Positions 35,100 through 43,519 of a stretch of DNA of 64,000 bases are shown here, in pieces; the first letter of the stretch is position 1; every line of letters begins with the position of its first letter. Both the position numbers and the translations under genes were made by a program. The stretch comes from Pseudomonadota bacterium. GTDB lineage: Bacteria; Pseudomonadota; Gammaproteobacteria; Burkholderiales; Burkholderiaceae_C. The notes beneath the pieces were generated by a model. The model was not told the DNA's origin. It was given only the letters and a program-made list of their open reading frames with translations, and did no database searches. Location of the stretch: contig JAFEEF010000036.1 in NCBI GenBank assembly GCA_018241265.1, positions 178,565 to 242,564 of the forward strand, given 5' to 3'.

Positions 35100-35648
35100 A
35101 TGCGCTTCGAGTTCGCACCGATCGCGCTGGCAGCGAGCGTGCTCGCGCCGACCAGCGCCCACGCGATCGACTACCTGACGGCCGAGCAGGCGGCCAAGCT
35201 GATCTTTCCCGATGCCGATGCGTTCGAGGCCCGCCCGCTCACGCTGAACGCCGCACAGCTGCAGCAGCTCGACGCGCAGGGCGTGAAGGCCCGCTCGGCG
35301 AGCTGGCGCGTGCAGGTCGCCAAGCGCGGCGGAGCCGAGCTCGGCGTCGTGGTCTATGACGCGGTGGTCGGCAAGGTCGAGCTGATCGACTATGCGGTCG
35401 GCATCGCGCTCGACGGCAGCGTCAAGCAGGTCGAGATCCTGTCCTACCGCGAGAGCCACGGCTTCGAGGTGCGGCTGCCGGCGTGGCGCAAGCAGTTCGT
35501 CGGCAAGGGCGTCGGCGCCCCGATCAGGATCGGCGACGACATCGACAACATCAGCGGCGCGACCTTGAGCTGCACGCACGTGACCGACGGCGTGCGGCGC
35601 ATCGTCGCGGTCGTTGCAGTGGCGCGGCACGGCGGCTTGCTCGCCTGA
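35100..35648 (+). CDS. Exported FMN-binding domain protein
   Basis: 182 aa. A signal peptide with cleavage after AHA (about residue 22) precedes an FMN_bind domain. The flavinylation motif DNISGATLSCTHVTDGVRR provides the Thr that normally takes FMN covalently from ApbE. The relatives are RnfG/NqrC-like electron carriers and periplasmic reductases. No apbE or membrane partner is in the window. It follows the porin by 109 bp that contain the stem-loop repeat. With the peroxidase and the Fur-like site, this suggests periplasmic electron transfer, perhaps to iron; that is inference. Confidence 0.85.
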   Translation: MRFEFAPIALAASVLAPTSAHAIDYLTAEQAAKLIFPDADAFEARPLTLNAAQLQQLDAQGVKARSASWRVQVAKRGGAELGVVVYDAVVGKVELIDYAVGIALDGSVKQVEILSYRESHGFEVRLPAWRKQFVGKGVGAPIRIGDDIDNISGATLSCTHVTDGVRRIVAVVAVARHGGLLA

Positions 35649-35716
35649 AGCGGCCGGAGCCGTGCGCAGGGGGTGAGGCATTTCGGCGCGGCAGGCGGCT
35701 GCCACAATCGCGCACG

Positions 35717-36259
35717 ATGTCCTCCCCCGCCCTTTCCTCCACCCGCCCCCGCCCCCTCCTCGCGCTGATCGCCGCCGTCGCCCGCAACGGTGCGATCGGC
35801 AAGGGCAACGAACTGCTCTGGCGCGAAAGCGCCGACCAGAAGCGCTTTCGTCAGGTGACGATGGGCTGCCCGGTGATCATGGGCCGGCGTACCTGGGAGT
35901 CGCTGCCGGCGCGCTTTCGGCCCTTGCCGGGGCGGCGCAACGTCGTGCTGACGCGCGATCGGGCATGGCGCGATGCCGGCGCCGAGCCGCAGGCGTCGCT
36001 CGATGCGGCGTTGGCCGCACTGCAGGGTGCAGCCGACAGGATCTTCGTGATCGGCGGCGGCGAGCTCTATGCGCAAGCGCTGCCGCGCGCCGACGAACTC
36101 GTGCTGACCGAAATCGATACCGACTTCGACGACGCCGACACGTACTTCCCCGCCTGGGATCGGCAGGCCTATGCCGAGACCTCGCGCGAGCATCACGTCG
36201 ACCCGAACGGCGTCGGCTACAGCTTCGTCACCTATCAGCGAGTGCACCGCCATGTCTGA
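35717..36259 (+). CDS. folA: Dihydrofolate reductase
   Basis: 180 aa. LIAAVARNGAIGKGNELLWR, TMGCPVIMGRRTWESLP, FRPLPGRRNVVLTRD and FVIGGGELYAQALPRADELVLTEI are the DHFR signatures for folate and NADPH binding. It makes tetrahydrofolate for thymidylate and one-carbon metabolism. The acidic substrate residue is in an LLWRESADQKRF context (usually LPWxxPEDxxxF), a mild variation. No Shine-Dalgarno is evident. Its stop overlaps the next gene by 8 nt. thyA is not adjacent. Confidence 0.93.
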   Translation: MSSPALSSTRPRPLLALIAAVARNGAIGKGNELLWRESADQKRFRQVTMGCPVIMGRRTWESLPARFRPLPGRRNVVLTRDRAWRDAGAEPQASLDAALAALQGAADRIFVIGGGELYAQALPRADELVLTEIDTDFDDADTYFPAWDRQAYAETSREHHVDPNGVGYSFVTYQRVHRHV

Positions 36260-36827
36260 ACACGGCTTCCACGTCCACGGCCCGCACGATCACGAGGCCG
36301 AGCACGCCGCCCGGCACGAGCCCGACGGGCTGGCCGGCCAGCTCGCGGTGACGACCGCGATCATCGCGACGATAGGAGCGCTGTTCGCCTACATGGGCGG
36401 CGCGACGCAGGCCGATGCGGGCCTCTACAAGAACAACGCGGCGATCAAGAAGACCGAAGCGGCCGACCAGTGGAACTTCTACCAGGCCAAGGGCAACAAG
36501 CAGAACCTCGCCGAGCTGGCCAGCGACCTCGTGCCCGAACCGCGGCGCAGCTTCTATGCGAGCGAGGCCAAGCGCTACGACGGCGAGAAGGCCAAGATCA
36601 TGGCCGACGCGAAGAAGCTCGAGGAGGAATCCAGGGACTGGGATCGCCGGAGCGAAGAGCAGCTGCACCAGCATCACCGCTGGGCCCAGGCGACGACCGC
36701 GCTGCAGATCGCGATCGCGATGGCGGCGATCGCGATCCTGACCCGGCGGCGCTGGCTCGAGTACGGCGTGTTCGCGCTCAGCGGCATCGGCATCGTGCTC
36801 GGCGGCCTCGCCTGGCGGCACATCTGA
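36252..36827 (+). CDS. DUF4337 membrane protein
   Basis: 191 aa. A His-rich N-terminus (residues 4-25, with HVHGPHDHEAEH) is followed by a membrane segment (AVTTAIIATIGALFAYMG). The conserved block NNAAIKKTEAADQWNFYQAKGNKQNLAEL defines DUF4337. A helical stretch and a C-terminal membrane pair (about 140-160 and 170-188) follow. Function unknown; the His cluster could bind metal. It overlaps folA by 8 nt and may be co-expressed with it. Confidence 0.88.
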   Translation: MSEHGFHVHGPHDHEAEHAARHEPDGLAGQLAVTTAIIATIGALFAYMGGATQADAGLYKNNAAIKKTEAADQWNFYQAKGNKQNLAELASDLVPEPRRSFYASEAKRYDGEKAKIMADAKKLEEESRDWDRRSEEQLHQHHRWAQATTALQIAIAMAAIAILTRRRWLEYGVFALSGIGIVLGGLAWRHI

Positions 36828-36847
36828 CGACGGCTCGGAGGCCGGCC

Positions 36848-37627
36848 ATGGGTGCTGCGCGATACATCGAAAGCGAAGTCGATGGGCCGATCGTGACGAT
36901 CGTGATGCGCCGGCCCGACAAGCGCAACGCGGTCGACCGCGCGATGGCCGGGCAATTGCGCGATGCCTTCCTGGCGTTCGAGGCCGAGGAGGCGCTGCGT
37001 GTCGCGGTGCTGACCGGCAGCGACGGCGTGTTCTGCGCCGGCGCCGACCTGAGCGCGGTCGGCGATCCGGCGCGCCGCAACGAGCTCGATCCGGACGGCG
37101 GCGGCAGCGGCCCGATGGGGCCGACACGCCTCGCGTTGAGCAAGCCGCTGATCGCCGCGATCGCCGGTCCTGCGGTGGCCGGCGGCCTCGAGCTCGCACT
37201 GCTCGCCGACCTGCGCGTGATGGAAGAGGACGCCTATGTCGGCGTCTACTGCCGGCGTTGGGGCGTGCCGCTGATCGACGGCGGCACGGTGCGGTTGCCG
37301 CGCCTCGTCGGCATGGGCCACGCGATGGACCTGATCCTGACCGGCCGCGCCGTCGGCGCCGCCGAGGCGCAAACGATGGGACTGGCCAACCGCGTCGTGA
37401 CCAAGGGCGAGGCACGGAGGGCGGCCGAGCAGCTCGCGCGCGAGATCGCCGCCTTCCCGCAGGCCTGCATGCTGATCGACCGGCGTTCGGCGTATGCGCA
37501 ATGGGACCTGCCGCTCGCCGAGGCGCTGCGCCAGGAAGGCCGCCACGGCGTCCCCAGCGTCGCCGCAGAAGGCGTCGCCGGTGCGGCGCGGTTCGTCGGC
37601 GACGCCGGGCGCCACGGCACGTCCTGA
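36848..37627 (+). CDS. Enoyl-CoA hydratase/isomerase (crotonase) family protein
   Basis: 259 aa. MRRPDKRNAVDRAMAGQL, DGVFCAGADLSAVG (oxyanion hole), and KPLIAAIAGPAVAGGLELALLADLRVMEEDAYVGV carry the crotonase fold and CoA-binding features. At the usual catalytic Glu positions the sequence has GGLELALLAD and RRWGVPLIDGGTVRLPRLVG, a form common in annotated crotonases lacking classical hydratase residues. The exact reaction is therefore unclear. It lies 20 nt after DUF4337 and 20 nt before the amidase, so this looks like one operon. Confidence 0.88.
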   Translation: MGAARYIESEVDGPIVTIVMRRPDKRNAVDRAMAGQLRDAFLAFEAEEALRVAVLTGSDGVFCAGADLSAVGDPARRNELDPDGGGSGPMGPTRLALSKPLIAAIAGPAVAGGLELALLADLRVMEEDAYVGVYCRRWGVPLIDGGTVRLPRLVGMGHAMDLILTGRAVGAAEAQTMGLANRVVTKGEARRAAEQLAREIAAFPQACMLIDRRSAYAQWDLPLAEALRQEGRHGVPSVAAEGVAGAARFVGDAGRHGTS

Positions 37628-37647
37628 CGCCCGGGCGCGGTCTTGCG

Positions 37648-39069
37648 ATGACCTCTGCGACCACGACTCCGAGCGATCTCGCCGATTGCACCGCGAGCGA
37701 ACTGCTGGCGTTCTATGCCCGCCGGCAGGCATCGCCGGTCGAAGCGATGCGCGCCGTGCTTGCGCGCGTCGAGCGGTTGAATCCGCGCCTCAACGCCTTC
37801 TGCCTCGTCGACGAGGCCGCCGCGCTGTCATCGGCCGTCGCCAGCGAGGCGCGCTGGCAGAAAGGAACGCCGCAGGGCGAACTCGACGGCGTGCCGGTGT
37901 CGATCAAGGACTTGATCCTGACGCGCGGCTGGCCGACGCGGCGCGGCTCGGCGACCGTCGATGCGAGCCGGCCATCGGATGTCGATGCGCCCGCGACCGC
38001 ACGCCTGCGCGAGGCCGGCGCGGTGCTGTTCGGCAAGACCTGCACGCCGGAATTCGGCTGCAAGGGCGAGACCAACTCGCCCCTCACCGGCATCACGCGC
38101 AATCCCTGGAACACGGATCGCACGCCGGGGGGCTCGTCGGGCGGCACGGCCGCAGCGGTGGCGGCCGGCATGGGGCCGCTGTCGGTCGGCACCGACGGCG
38201 CCGGCAGCGTGCGCATACCCGCGGCCTTCTGCGGCAACTTCGGCTTGAAGCCGAGCTTCGGCCGCGTGCCGGCTTATCCGCTGTCGCCGTTCGGCAGCGT
38301 CGCGCACCTCGGGCCGCACAGCATGTCGGTGCGCGACGCGGCATTGATGATGAACGTCATCAAACGACCCGACGCACGCGACTGGACCTCGCTGCCGCCC
38401 GACGGCACCGACTATCTGCCGGGCCTGGACGACGGCATCGCCGGCCTGCGCGTCGCCTGGTCGCCGGCGCTCGGCTACGCGAAGCGCGTCGACCCGGAAG
38501 TCGCGGCGGCCACGGCTGCGGCGGCACGCGGCTTCGAGACCTTGGGCGCGCGGGTCGAAGCAGTCGATCCGGGCTTCGACGATCCGCTCGACATCACGAC
38601 CGGCCTGTGGTTCCTCGGCTCGTGGACGCTGTGGAACACGCTGACGCCGGAGCAGCAAGCGGTCACCGATCCCGACTTCCGCGCGCAGGCCGAGCTCGGC
38701 GCGCGGTATTCGGCGCTCGACATCCAGCGCCTGCATCTGCGGCGCGGCGCGCTCGGCGCGCAGATGCGCCGGTTCATGCAACGGCACGACCTGCTGTTGA
38801 CGCCGTCGGTCGCGATCCCGGCCTTCGACGCGCGGCCGCCCGGCCGGGTCGCGATGACGCCCGAGAGCATGCTCGGCTGGACGCCGTTCAGCTATCCGTT
38901 CAACCTGACCCAGCAGCCGGCCTGCACGATACCCTGCGGCCTCACGCGCGACGGCCTGCCGATCGGGCTGCAGATCGTCGGCCCGATGTTCGGCGATGCG
39001 CTGGTGCTGCGCGCGGCACGCGCCTACGAGCAGCTGCGGCCGATCGCGCGGCCCCGCCTGGACGTCTAG
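37648..39069 (+). CDS. Amidase signature-family hydrolase
   Basis: 473 aa. The Ser-Ser-Lys triad is visible: Lys87 (VSIKDLI), the cis-Ser in PGGSSGGTAAAVAAGM (163/164) and nucleophile Ser187 (DGAGSVRIPAAFCGNFGLKPSFGRVP). The C-terminal QQPACTIPCGLTRDGLPIGLQIVGPMFGD is the usual family end. No signal peptide, so it is cytoplasmic. It hydrolyses an amide of unknown structure; it is not GatA, as no gatBC accompanies it. The neighbouring crotonase suggests a small catabolic unit. Confidence 0.92.
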   Translation: MTSATTTPSDLADCTASELLAFYARRQASPVEAMRAVLARVERLNPRLNAFCLVDEAAALSSAVASEARWQKGTPQGELDGVPVSIKDLILTRGWPTRRGSATVDASRPSDVDAPATARLREAGAVLFGKTCTPEFGCKGETNSPLTGITRNPWNTDRTPGGSSGGTAAAVAAGMGPLSVGTDGAGSVRIPAAFCGNFGLKPSFGRVPAYPLSPFGSVAHLGPHSMSVRDAALMMNVIKRPDARDWTSLPPDGTDYLPGLDDGIAGLRVAWSPALGYAKRVDPEVAAATAAAARGFETLGARVEAVDPGFDDPLDITTGLWFLGSWTLWNTLTPEQQAVTDPDFRAQAELGARYSALDIQRLHLRRGALGAQMRRFMQRHDLLLTPSVAIPAFDARPPGRVAMTPESMLGWTPFSYPFNLTQQPACTIPCGLTRDGLPIGLQIVGPMFGDALVLRAARAYEQLRPIARPRLDV

Positions 39070-39083
39070 CAGCACACCCATCG

Positions 39084-39119
39084 GCCGGAAAAGCGTGTGC
39101 CATCCCACGCTTTTCCGGC
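39084..39119. terminator. Perfect 14-bp inverted repeat, possible terminator
   Basis: GCCGGAAAAGCGTG (39084-39097) and its exact complement at 39106-39119 enclose an 8-nt loop, 15 nt after the amidase stop. The AAAA/TTTT run is inside the stem and no U-tract follows, so it could be a terminator or a protein-binding palindrome. Confidence 0.55.
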
Positions 39120-39184
39120 GCTGTGCCGAAAGATCCGCCGCAGACACTCGGCTCCATTCCGATGCAGCGTAACGGAGCGCCGCC

Positions 39185-40207
39185 ATGGCACGGCTCGATC
39201 TGAAAACACTGACCCACTGGATCACGGCGGCGGCCGTCCTGCACCCGCAGACGCTGGACACCGAACTGGCGCTGCGCTTCGGCGTCACGCAACGCACCGC
39301 GCGCCGCGCGCTGCGCCGCCTGGTCGAACTGCACTGGCTGGTCGCCGAAGGCAGCCCGCGACACCCGCGCTGGCGCCCCGGCCTGCTGCGCGAAGTCGTG
39401 CGCAGCTATGCGCTCGAAGGCCTGGAGGAAGACATCCCCTGGCTGCTCGACTTCGCGCCGAACTTCGCGCTGCCGAGCCATGTGAACCGCATGGTCCAGC
39501 ATTCCTTCGGCGAGCTCGTCAACAATGCGATCGACCACAGCGGCGGCACGCACGTGACGGTCTCGCTGCGCCAGACCGCGAGCCACGTGCAGCTGCTCGT
39601 CTCGGACAACGGCTGCGGGCTGTTCGACCGTATCGCCGCATCGTTCGCGATCACGAGCCCCGAACTCGCGATGCTCGAGCTGAGCAAAGGCAGGCTGACG
39701 AGCCAGCCGCGCCACCATACCGGCCAGGGCCTGTTCTTCACGTCGCGCCTGGCCGACGTGTTCGACCTGCACGCCAATGCGACGGCGTTCCAGCAACTCG
39801 CCTGGGACGACCGCGGCTGGCGTCCGCGCCGCGCGTTGAAGCACGGCGGCACGTCGGTCTTCGCGTCGTTCGCGCTCGACACGCCGCGCACGCTCGAAGC
39901 GGTCCGCAAGGCCTGGAGCCTCGACGGCTTGTCGGTGACGCTGGAACGCACCGTCGTGCCGTTGCGCCTGCTGACCTCGGACAACGTCGGCCTGGAGTCG
40001 CGCGCGCAGGCGCGCCGCGTCGGCGCTCGGCTGACGTCGTTCGCCCGGGCCGAGGTCGACTTCGGCGGCATCGCCGACGTCGGCCATGCGTTCGCCGACG
40101 AGTTGTTCCGCGTGCTGCCGCGCGAAGTGCCGGCGCTCCAACTCGTGCCGATCAACATGGCGCCGGCCGTCGCGGCGATGGTCGGCAGCGTGCGCGCGGC
40201 GCACTGA
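39185..40207 (+). CDS. Winged-helix / HATPase / DUF4325 (STAS-like) signalling protein
   Basis: 340 aa, GGAG 9 nt upstream. Three parts are seen. Residues 1-70 form a winged helix (LRFGVTQRTARRALRRLVELHWL). Residues 95-225 are a GHKL ATPase with N-box FGELVNNAIDHSGG, G1 VSDNGCGLFD and G2 HTGQGLFFTSR, lacking a phospho-acceptor His. Residues 280-335 form a DUF4325 STAS-like domain (FARAEVDFGGIADVGHAFADELFRVLP). This resembles an anti-sigma-type kinase fused to a STAS-like module with its own DNA-binding head. No signal or partner is known. The gene stands alone. Confidence 0.85.
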   Translation: MARLDLKTLTHWITAAAVLHPQTLDTELALRFGVTQRTARRALRRLVELHWLVAEGSPRHPRWRPGLLREVVRSYALEGLEEDIPWLLDFAPNFALPSHVNRMVQHSFGELVNNAIDHSGGTHVTVSLRQTASHVQLLVSDNGCGLFDRIAASFAITSPELAMLELSKGRLTSQPRHHTGQGLFFTSRLADVFDLHANATAFQQLAWDDRGWRPRRALKHGGTSVFASFALDTPRTLEAVRKAWSLDGLSVTLERTVVPLRLLTSDNVGLESRAQARRVGARLTSFARAEVDFGGIADVGHAFADELFRVLPREVPALQLVPINMAPAVAAMVGSVRAAH

Positions 40208-40214
40208 CGCCGCC

Positions 40215-40444
40215 GTGAGCGCCTGGCTCGACCTGGCGCACGACCCGCTCGTGATCGACGTGCCCGACACGGCCGGCCGCTACCACGTCCTGGGCTAGCT
40301 CGACTTCCATACCAACCCGTACGCAGCGATCGGTTCGCGCACGACCGGCAGGCCGGCCGGTTCTACCTCTGCCTGCGCGCCTACCTGCCGGACGACGAGA
40401 TGCTCGATGGCCGCTACCGGCTCCCGCCGGTCGGGCGCTGCTGA
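40215..40444 (+). pseudogene. Internally deleted DUF1254/DUF1214 pseudogene
   Basis: From 40215 the frame reads SAWLDLAHDPLVIDVPDTAGRYHVLG, then a TAG (40296-40298), then LDFHTNPYAAIGSRTTG, a typical DUF1254 segment. After a frame change it reads AGRFYLCLRAYLPDDEMLDGRYRLPPV and stops at 40442-40444, which is the C-terminal DUF1214 signature. Several hundred residues between the two parts are missing. The combined stop, frameshift and deletion show decay. No start codon or Shine-Dalgarno is evident. Confidence 0.8.
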
Positions 40445-40642
40445 AGGCCGCGACAGGCGTTGTCCGCAACTTTACGTACGCCGTCCCCCAAACACCCGGG
40501 TGTGCGGCGGCGCGGCAAGCCTGTACAGTGCCGCAGGCGGCCGGATGCCTCGATAATCTCCGGCTGCGCCGCGCGCATCTCCGCGCTTGCATGCGCCCAT
40601 CGTCGGCGCTCCAGGTCGCAACGGCGCGGCCATCCCGACTTC

Positions 40643-43453
40643 ATGAGCGAACTCAAAGCCCTGCTGCTGACCGACGTGGTGAACAGCACCAAGCTGTCCG
40701 AAGCGTTGGGCGATGCGGCCACGGCCGAACTCTGGGCCAGCCACGACCGGATTGCGCGCACCTTGCTGCCGCAGTGGCGCGGACGCGAGATCGACAAGAC
40801 CGACGGCATGCTGCTGATGTTCGACAGCGCCGCCGACGCCGTCGCCTATGCGATGGCCTACCACCAGAGCCTCGCCGAGATGCCGGTGCCGCTGCAGGCG
40901 CGCGCCGGCCTGCACGTCGGGCCGGTGCTGCTGCGCGAGAACAGCGCCGAGGACGTCGCGCGCGGCGCCAAGCCGCTCGAGGTCGATGGCCTCGCCAAGC
41001 CGACCGCGGCGCGCGTGATGTCGCTGGCCGGCGGCGGGCAGACGCTGATGACGTCGGATGCGCGCTGGGCGCTCGGCGCGAGCGCGCTGCGCACCGAGTC
41101 GCACGGCCACTGGCTGATGCGCGGCATCAGCCGGCCGGTCGAACTGTTCGAGGTCGGCCATGCGGACGCCGAGTTCCGCATCCCCGACGACAGCGAGAAG
41201 GTCTATCGCGTCGTGCGCAGCGGCGAGCGCTGGGTGCCGGCCGTCAAGATCCCGAACAACCTGCCGCAGCAGGTCACGTCGTTCATCGGGCGCGAGCGCG
41301 AGCTCGACGAGATCAAGGCACTCGTGTCGCAGTCGCGCCTCGTCACGCTGCTCGGCATGGGCGGCCTCGGCAAGACGCGGCTGTCGCTGCAGGCGGCGAC
41401 CGAGCTGATGGCCGAATACCCGGACGGCGCCTGGTTCCTCGACCTGTCGTCGATCCGCGATCCGGCACTCGTCGTGGCCGAAGCGGCGCAGGTGCTGGGC
41501 GTGCGCGCGGAGGCCGACCAGCCCCTGCTGCGCAGCGTCTGCGCCCATCTGTCGACACGCCGCACGCTGCTCGTGTTCGACAACTGCGAGCACCTGGTCA
41601 AGCCGGCCGCGGAGCTGGCGCATGCGATCCTGAAGGCCGCGCAGCATGTACACGTGATCGCATCGAGCCGCCAGGCGCTGCACGTGCCGGGCGAGCAGGC
41701 CTATCCGATCCTGCCGTTGCCGGTGCCGCAGACCGGCGACGACCTCGAGTCGCTGGCGCGCTCGACGGCGGTCCGCCTGTTCGTCGAGCGCGCCCGGCTG
41801 CACAAGCCGGCGTTCGCGCTCGGCGAACGCGAGGCGCCGGCGGTGGCCGAACTGGTGGCGCGGCTCGAAGGCATACCGCTCGCGCTCGAGCTCGCGGCAG
41901 CGCGCGTGCGCTCGCTCGCGGTCGCCGACATCAACAGGCGCCTGAAGGATCGCTACAAGTTCCTGACCGGCGGCTCGGGCGTGCTGCAGGAGCGCCAGCA
42001 GACGCTGCGCGCGCTCGTCGACTGGTCGTACGAACTGCTGACGCCGGCCGAGCAGACGGCCTTGCGGCGGCTGGCGGTGTTCGTCGGCGGCTTCGACCTG
42101 ACCGCGGCCGAGCAGGTGTGCGGCGTCGATCCGATCGAGGACATCGACGTGCTGGACCTGCTGTCGTCGCTGATCGAGAAGTCGCTCGTGATGCTCGACG
42201 AGCGCGACGAAAGCACGCGCTACCGGATGCTCGAGACGATCCGCGACTACGCCCACGAGAAGCTCGACGAGGCCGGCGAGCTCGCAGACACCGCAGCGCG
42301 CCATTGCGAACACTATTTCGCGATGGCCAAGGCCGCCACGGCGGGCCTGGCGGGCGCGCAGCAGGGCGACTGGATCTGGCGCGTGGAGACCGAGTTCGAC
42401 AACATGCGCAGCGCGATGACGCTGGCGCTCGGCGGCGGCGTCGATCCGTTCGTCGCGGTCAAGTTCGCGGTCGCGATGCAGGGCTTCTGGATCCTGCGCG
42501 GCTATTCGAGCGAGGGACGCGCGTACGTGAAGGCCGCGCTCGCGCTGCCGGAGATCAAGGCGTCGGAGATCGCACAGGCTTGGGCGCTGTACGTCGGCGC
42601 GGCGCTCGCCGAGTCGCAGAGCGCGCACGCCGAAGCCGGCCGCATGCTCGAAGCCTGCCTCGAACTGCGCCGCGCGATGGAAGACCGCGCGGGCATCGCC
42701 GCGACCTTGTCGACCTTGTCGCTGACCAGGCTGCAGAGCGGCGACACCAGCGGCGCCGAGTCGGCCGAGCGCGAGGCGCTGGCGATCTTCCGCGAGCTCG
42801 ACGATCACGTCGGCGAGATGATCGGCCTCCTGCACCTGGGCCAGATCGCCGCCTACCGCGGCGAGGACGATGCAGCGCGCGGCCAGCTCGAGCAGGCGCT
42901 CGCGATCGCGCGCCGCATCGAGCACCAGGAGGTCGAAGCCGAGGCGGAACTCCGCATCGGCGAGAGCCTGCTCGAATCGGGCGAACGCGACGCGGCCTGC
43001 CAGCGCTTCAAGCGCTCGCTGACGGTGTGCCGCGAAGCCGGCGACAAGCGCGGCGAAGCCAATGCGCTGTGGTGGCTGGGCAAGGCCGACCTGCAGGACC
43101 GCCAGCTCGGCTCCGCCCGCACCCGCCTGAGCGAGGCGTTGCGCGCGCTGCGCTCGTTCGACATGTGGGAAGAGTTCATCGAGTGCCTCGAGGACCATGC
43201 GATCCTCGCCGCCGCCGAAGTCCGCCCCGAGGACGCGGTCCAGCTCGCGGCCGCGACGTCACGCCTGCGCGAGACCCTCGACCTCGCGAGCCCGCCGCGC
43301 CGCCAACGGCGCTGGCAGGCGCATCTCAACGACTGGCGCGACGCGATGTCGGCCGACGACTACGGCGCCGCATGGCGCACCGGGCACGAATGGCAGGCCG
43401 AGCAGGCGATGCGCCATGCCCTGTCGCCAACGCCTCGGACGGTGCCGGCCTGA
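40643..43453 (+). CDS. Class III cyclase domain / NB-ARC ATPase / TPR signalling protein
   Basis: 936 aa. Residues 1-170 are an adenylate/guanylate cyclase domain: LLLTDVVNSTKLSEALGD (first metal Asp) and EIDKTDGMLLMFDSAADAVAYA (second Asp region). Residues about 205-540 are an NB-ARC-type ATPase with Walker A LGMGGLGKTRLS, Walker B RTLLVFDNCEHL and the GIPLALELAAARVR block. The remainder (about 550-930) is helical TPR repeats. There is no helix-turn-helix, so it is not a LuxR regulator; the cyclase may make cNMP or act as a sensor. Many Burkholderiales carry paralogues. A good hairpin terminator follows at 43460-43484. Confidence 0.9.
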   Translation: MSELKALLLTDVVNSTKLSEALGDAATAELWASHDRIARTLLPQWRGREIDKTDGMLLMFDSAADAVAYAMAYHQSLAEMPVPLQARAGLHVGPVLLRENSAEDVARGAKPLEVDGLAKPTAARVMSLAGGGQTLMTSDARWALGASALRTESHGHWLMRGISRPVELFEVGHADAEFRIPDDSEKVYRVVRSGERWVPAVKIPNNLPQQVTSFIGRERELDEIKALVSQSRLVTLLGMGGLGKTRLSLQAATELMAEYPDGAWFLDLSSIRDPALVVAEAAQVLGVRAEADQPLLRSVCAHLSTRRTLLVFDNCEHLVKPAAELAHAILKAAQHVHVIASSRQALHVPGEQAYPILPLPVPQTGDDLESLARSTAVRLFVERARLHKPAFALGEREAPAVAELVARLEGIPLALELAAARVRSLAVADINRRLKDRYKFLTGGSGVLQERQQTLRALVDWSYELLTPAEQTALRRLAVFVGGFDLTAAEQVCGVDPIEDIDVLDLLSSLIEKSLVMLDERDESTRYRMLETIRDYAHEKLDEAGELADTAARHCEHYFAMAKAATAGLAGAQQGDWIWRVETEFDNMRSAMTLALGGGVDPFVAVKFAVAMQGFWILRGYSSEGRAYVKAALALPEIKASEIAQAWALYVGAALAESQSAHAEAGRMLEACLELRRAMEDRAGIAATLSTLSLTRLQSGDTSGAESAEREALAIFRELDDHVGEMIGLLHLGQIAAYRGEDDAARGQLEQALAIARRIEHQEVEAEAELRIGESLLESGERDAACQRFKRSLTVCREAGDKRGEANALWWLGKADLQDRQLGSARTRLSEALRALRSFDMWEEFIECLEDHAILAAAEVRPEDAVQLAAATSRLRETLDLASPPRRQRRWQAHLNDWRDAMSADDYGAAWRTGHEWQAEQAMRHALSPTPRTVPA

Positions 43454-43459
43454 AAACGA

Positions 43460-43484
43460 CGAAGGCGCGTCGAGCGCGCCTTCG
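43460..43484. terminator. Bidirectional hairpin terminator
   Basis: A 10-bp perfect stem (CGAAGGCGCG with CGCGCCTTCG) and a 5-nt loop lie between two convergent genes, 7 nt after the cyclase-protein stop. AAAA precedes it on the plus strand; it could serve both directions. Confidence 0.75.
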
Positions 43485-43519
43485 CGAGAGACGACTCGGC
43501 CGCCTCGGCCGAGCAGCGA

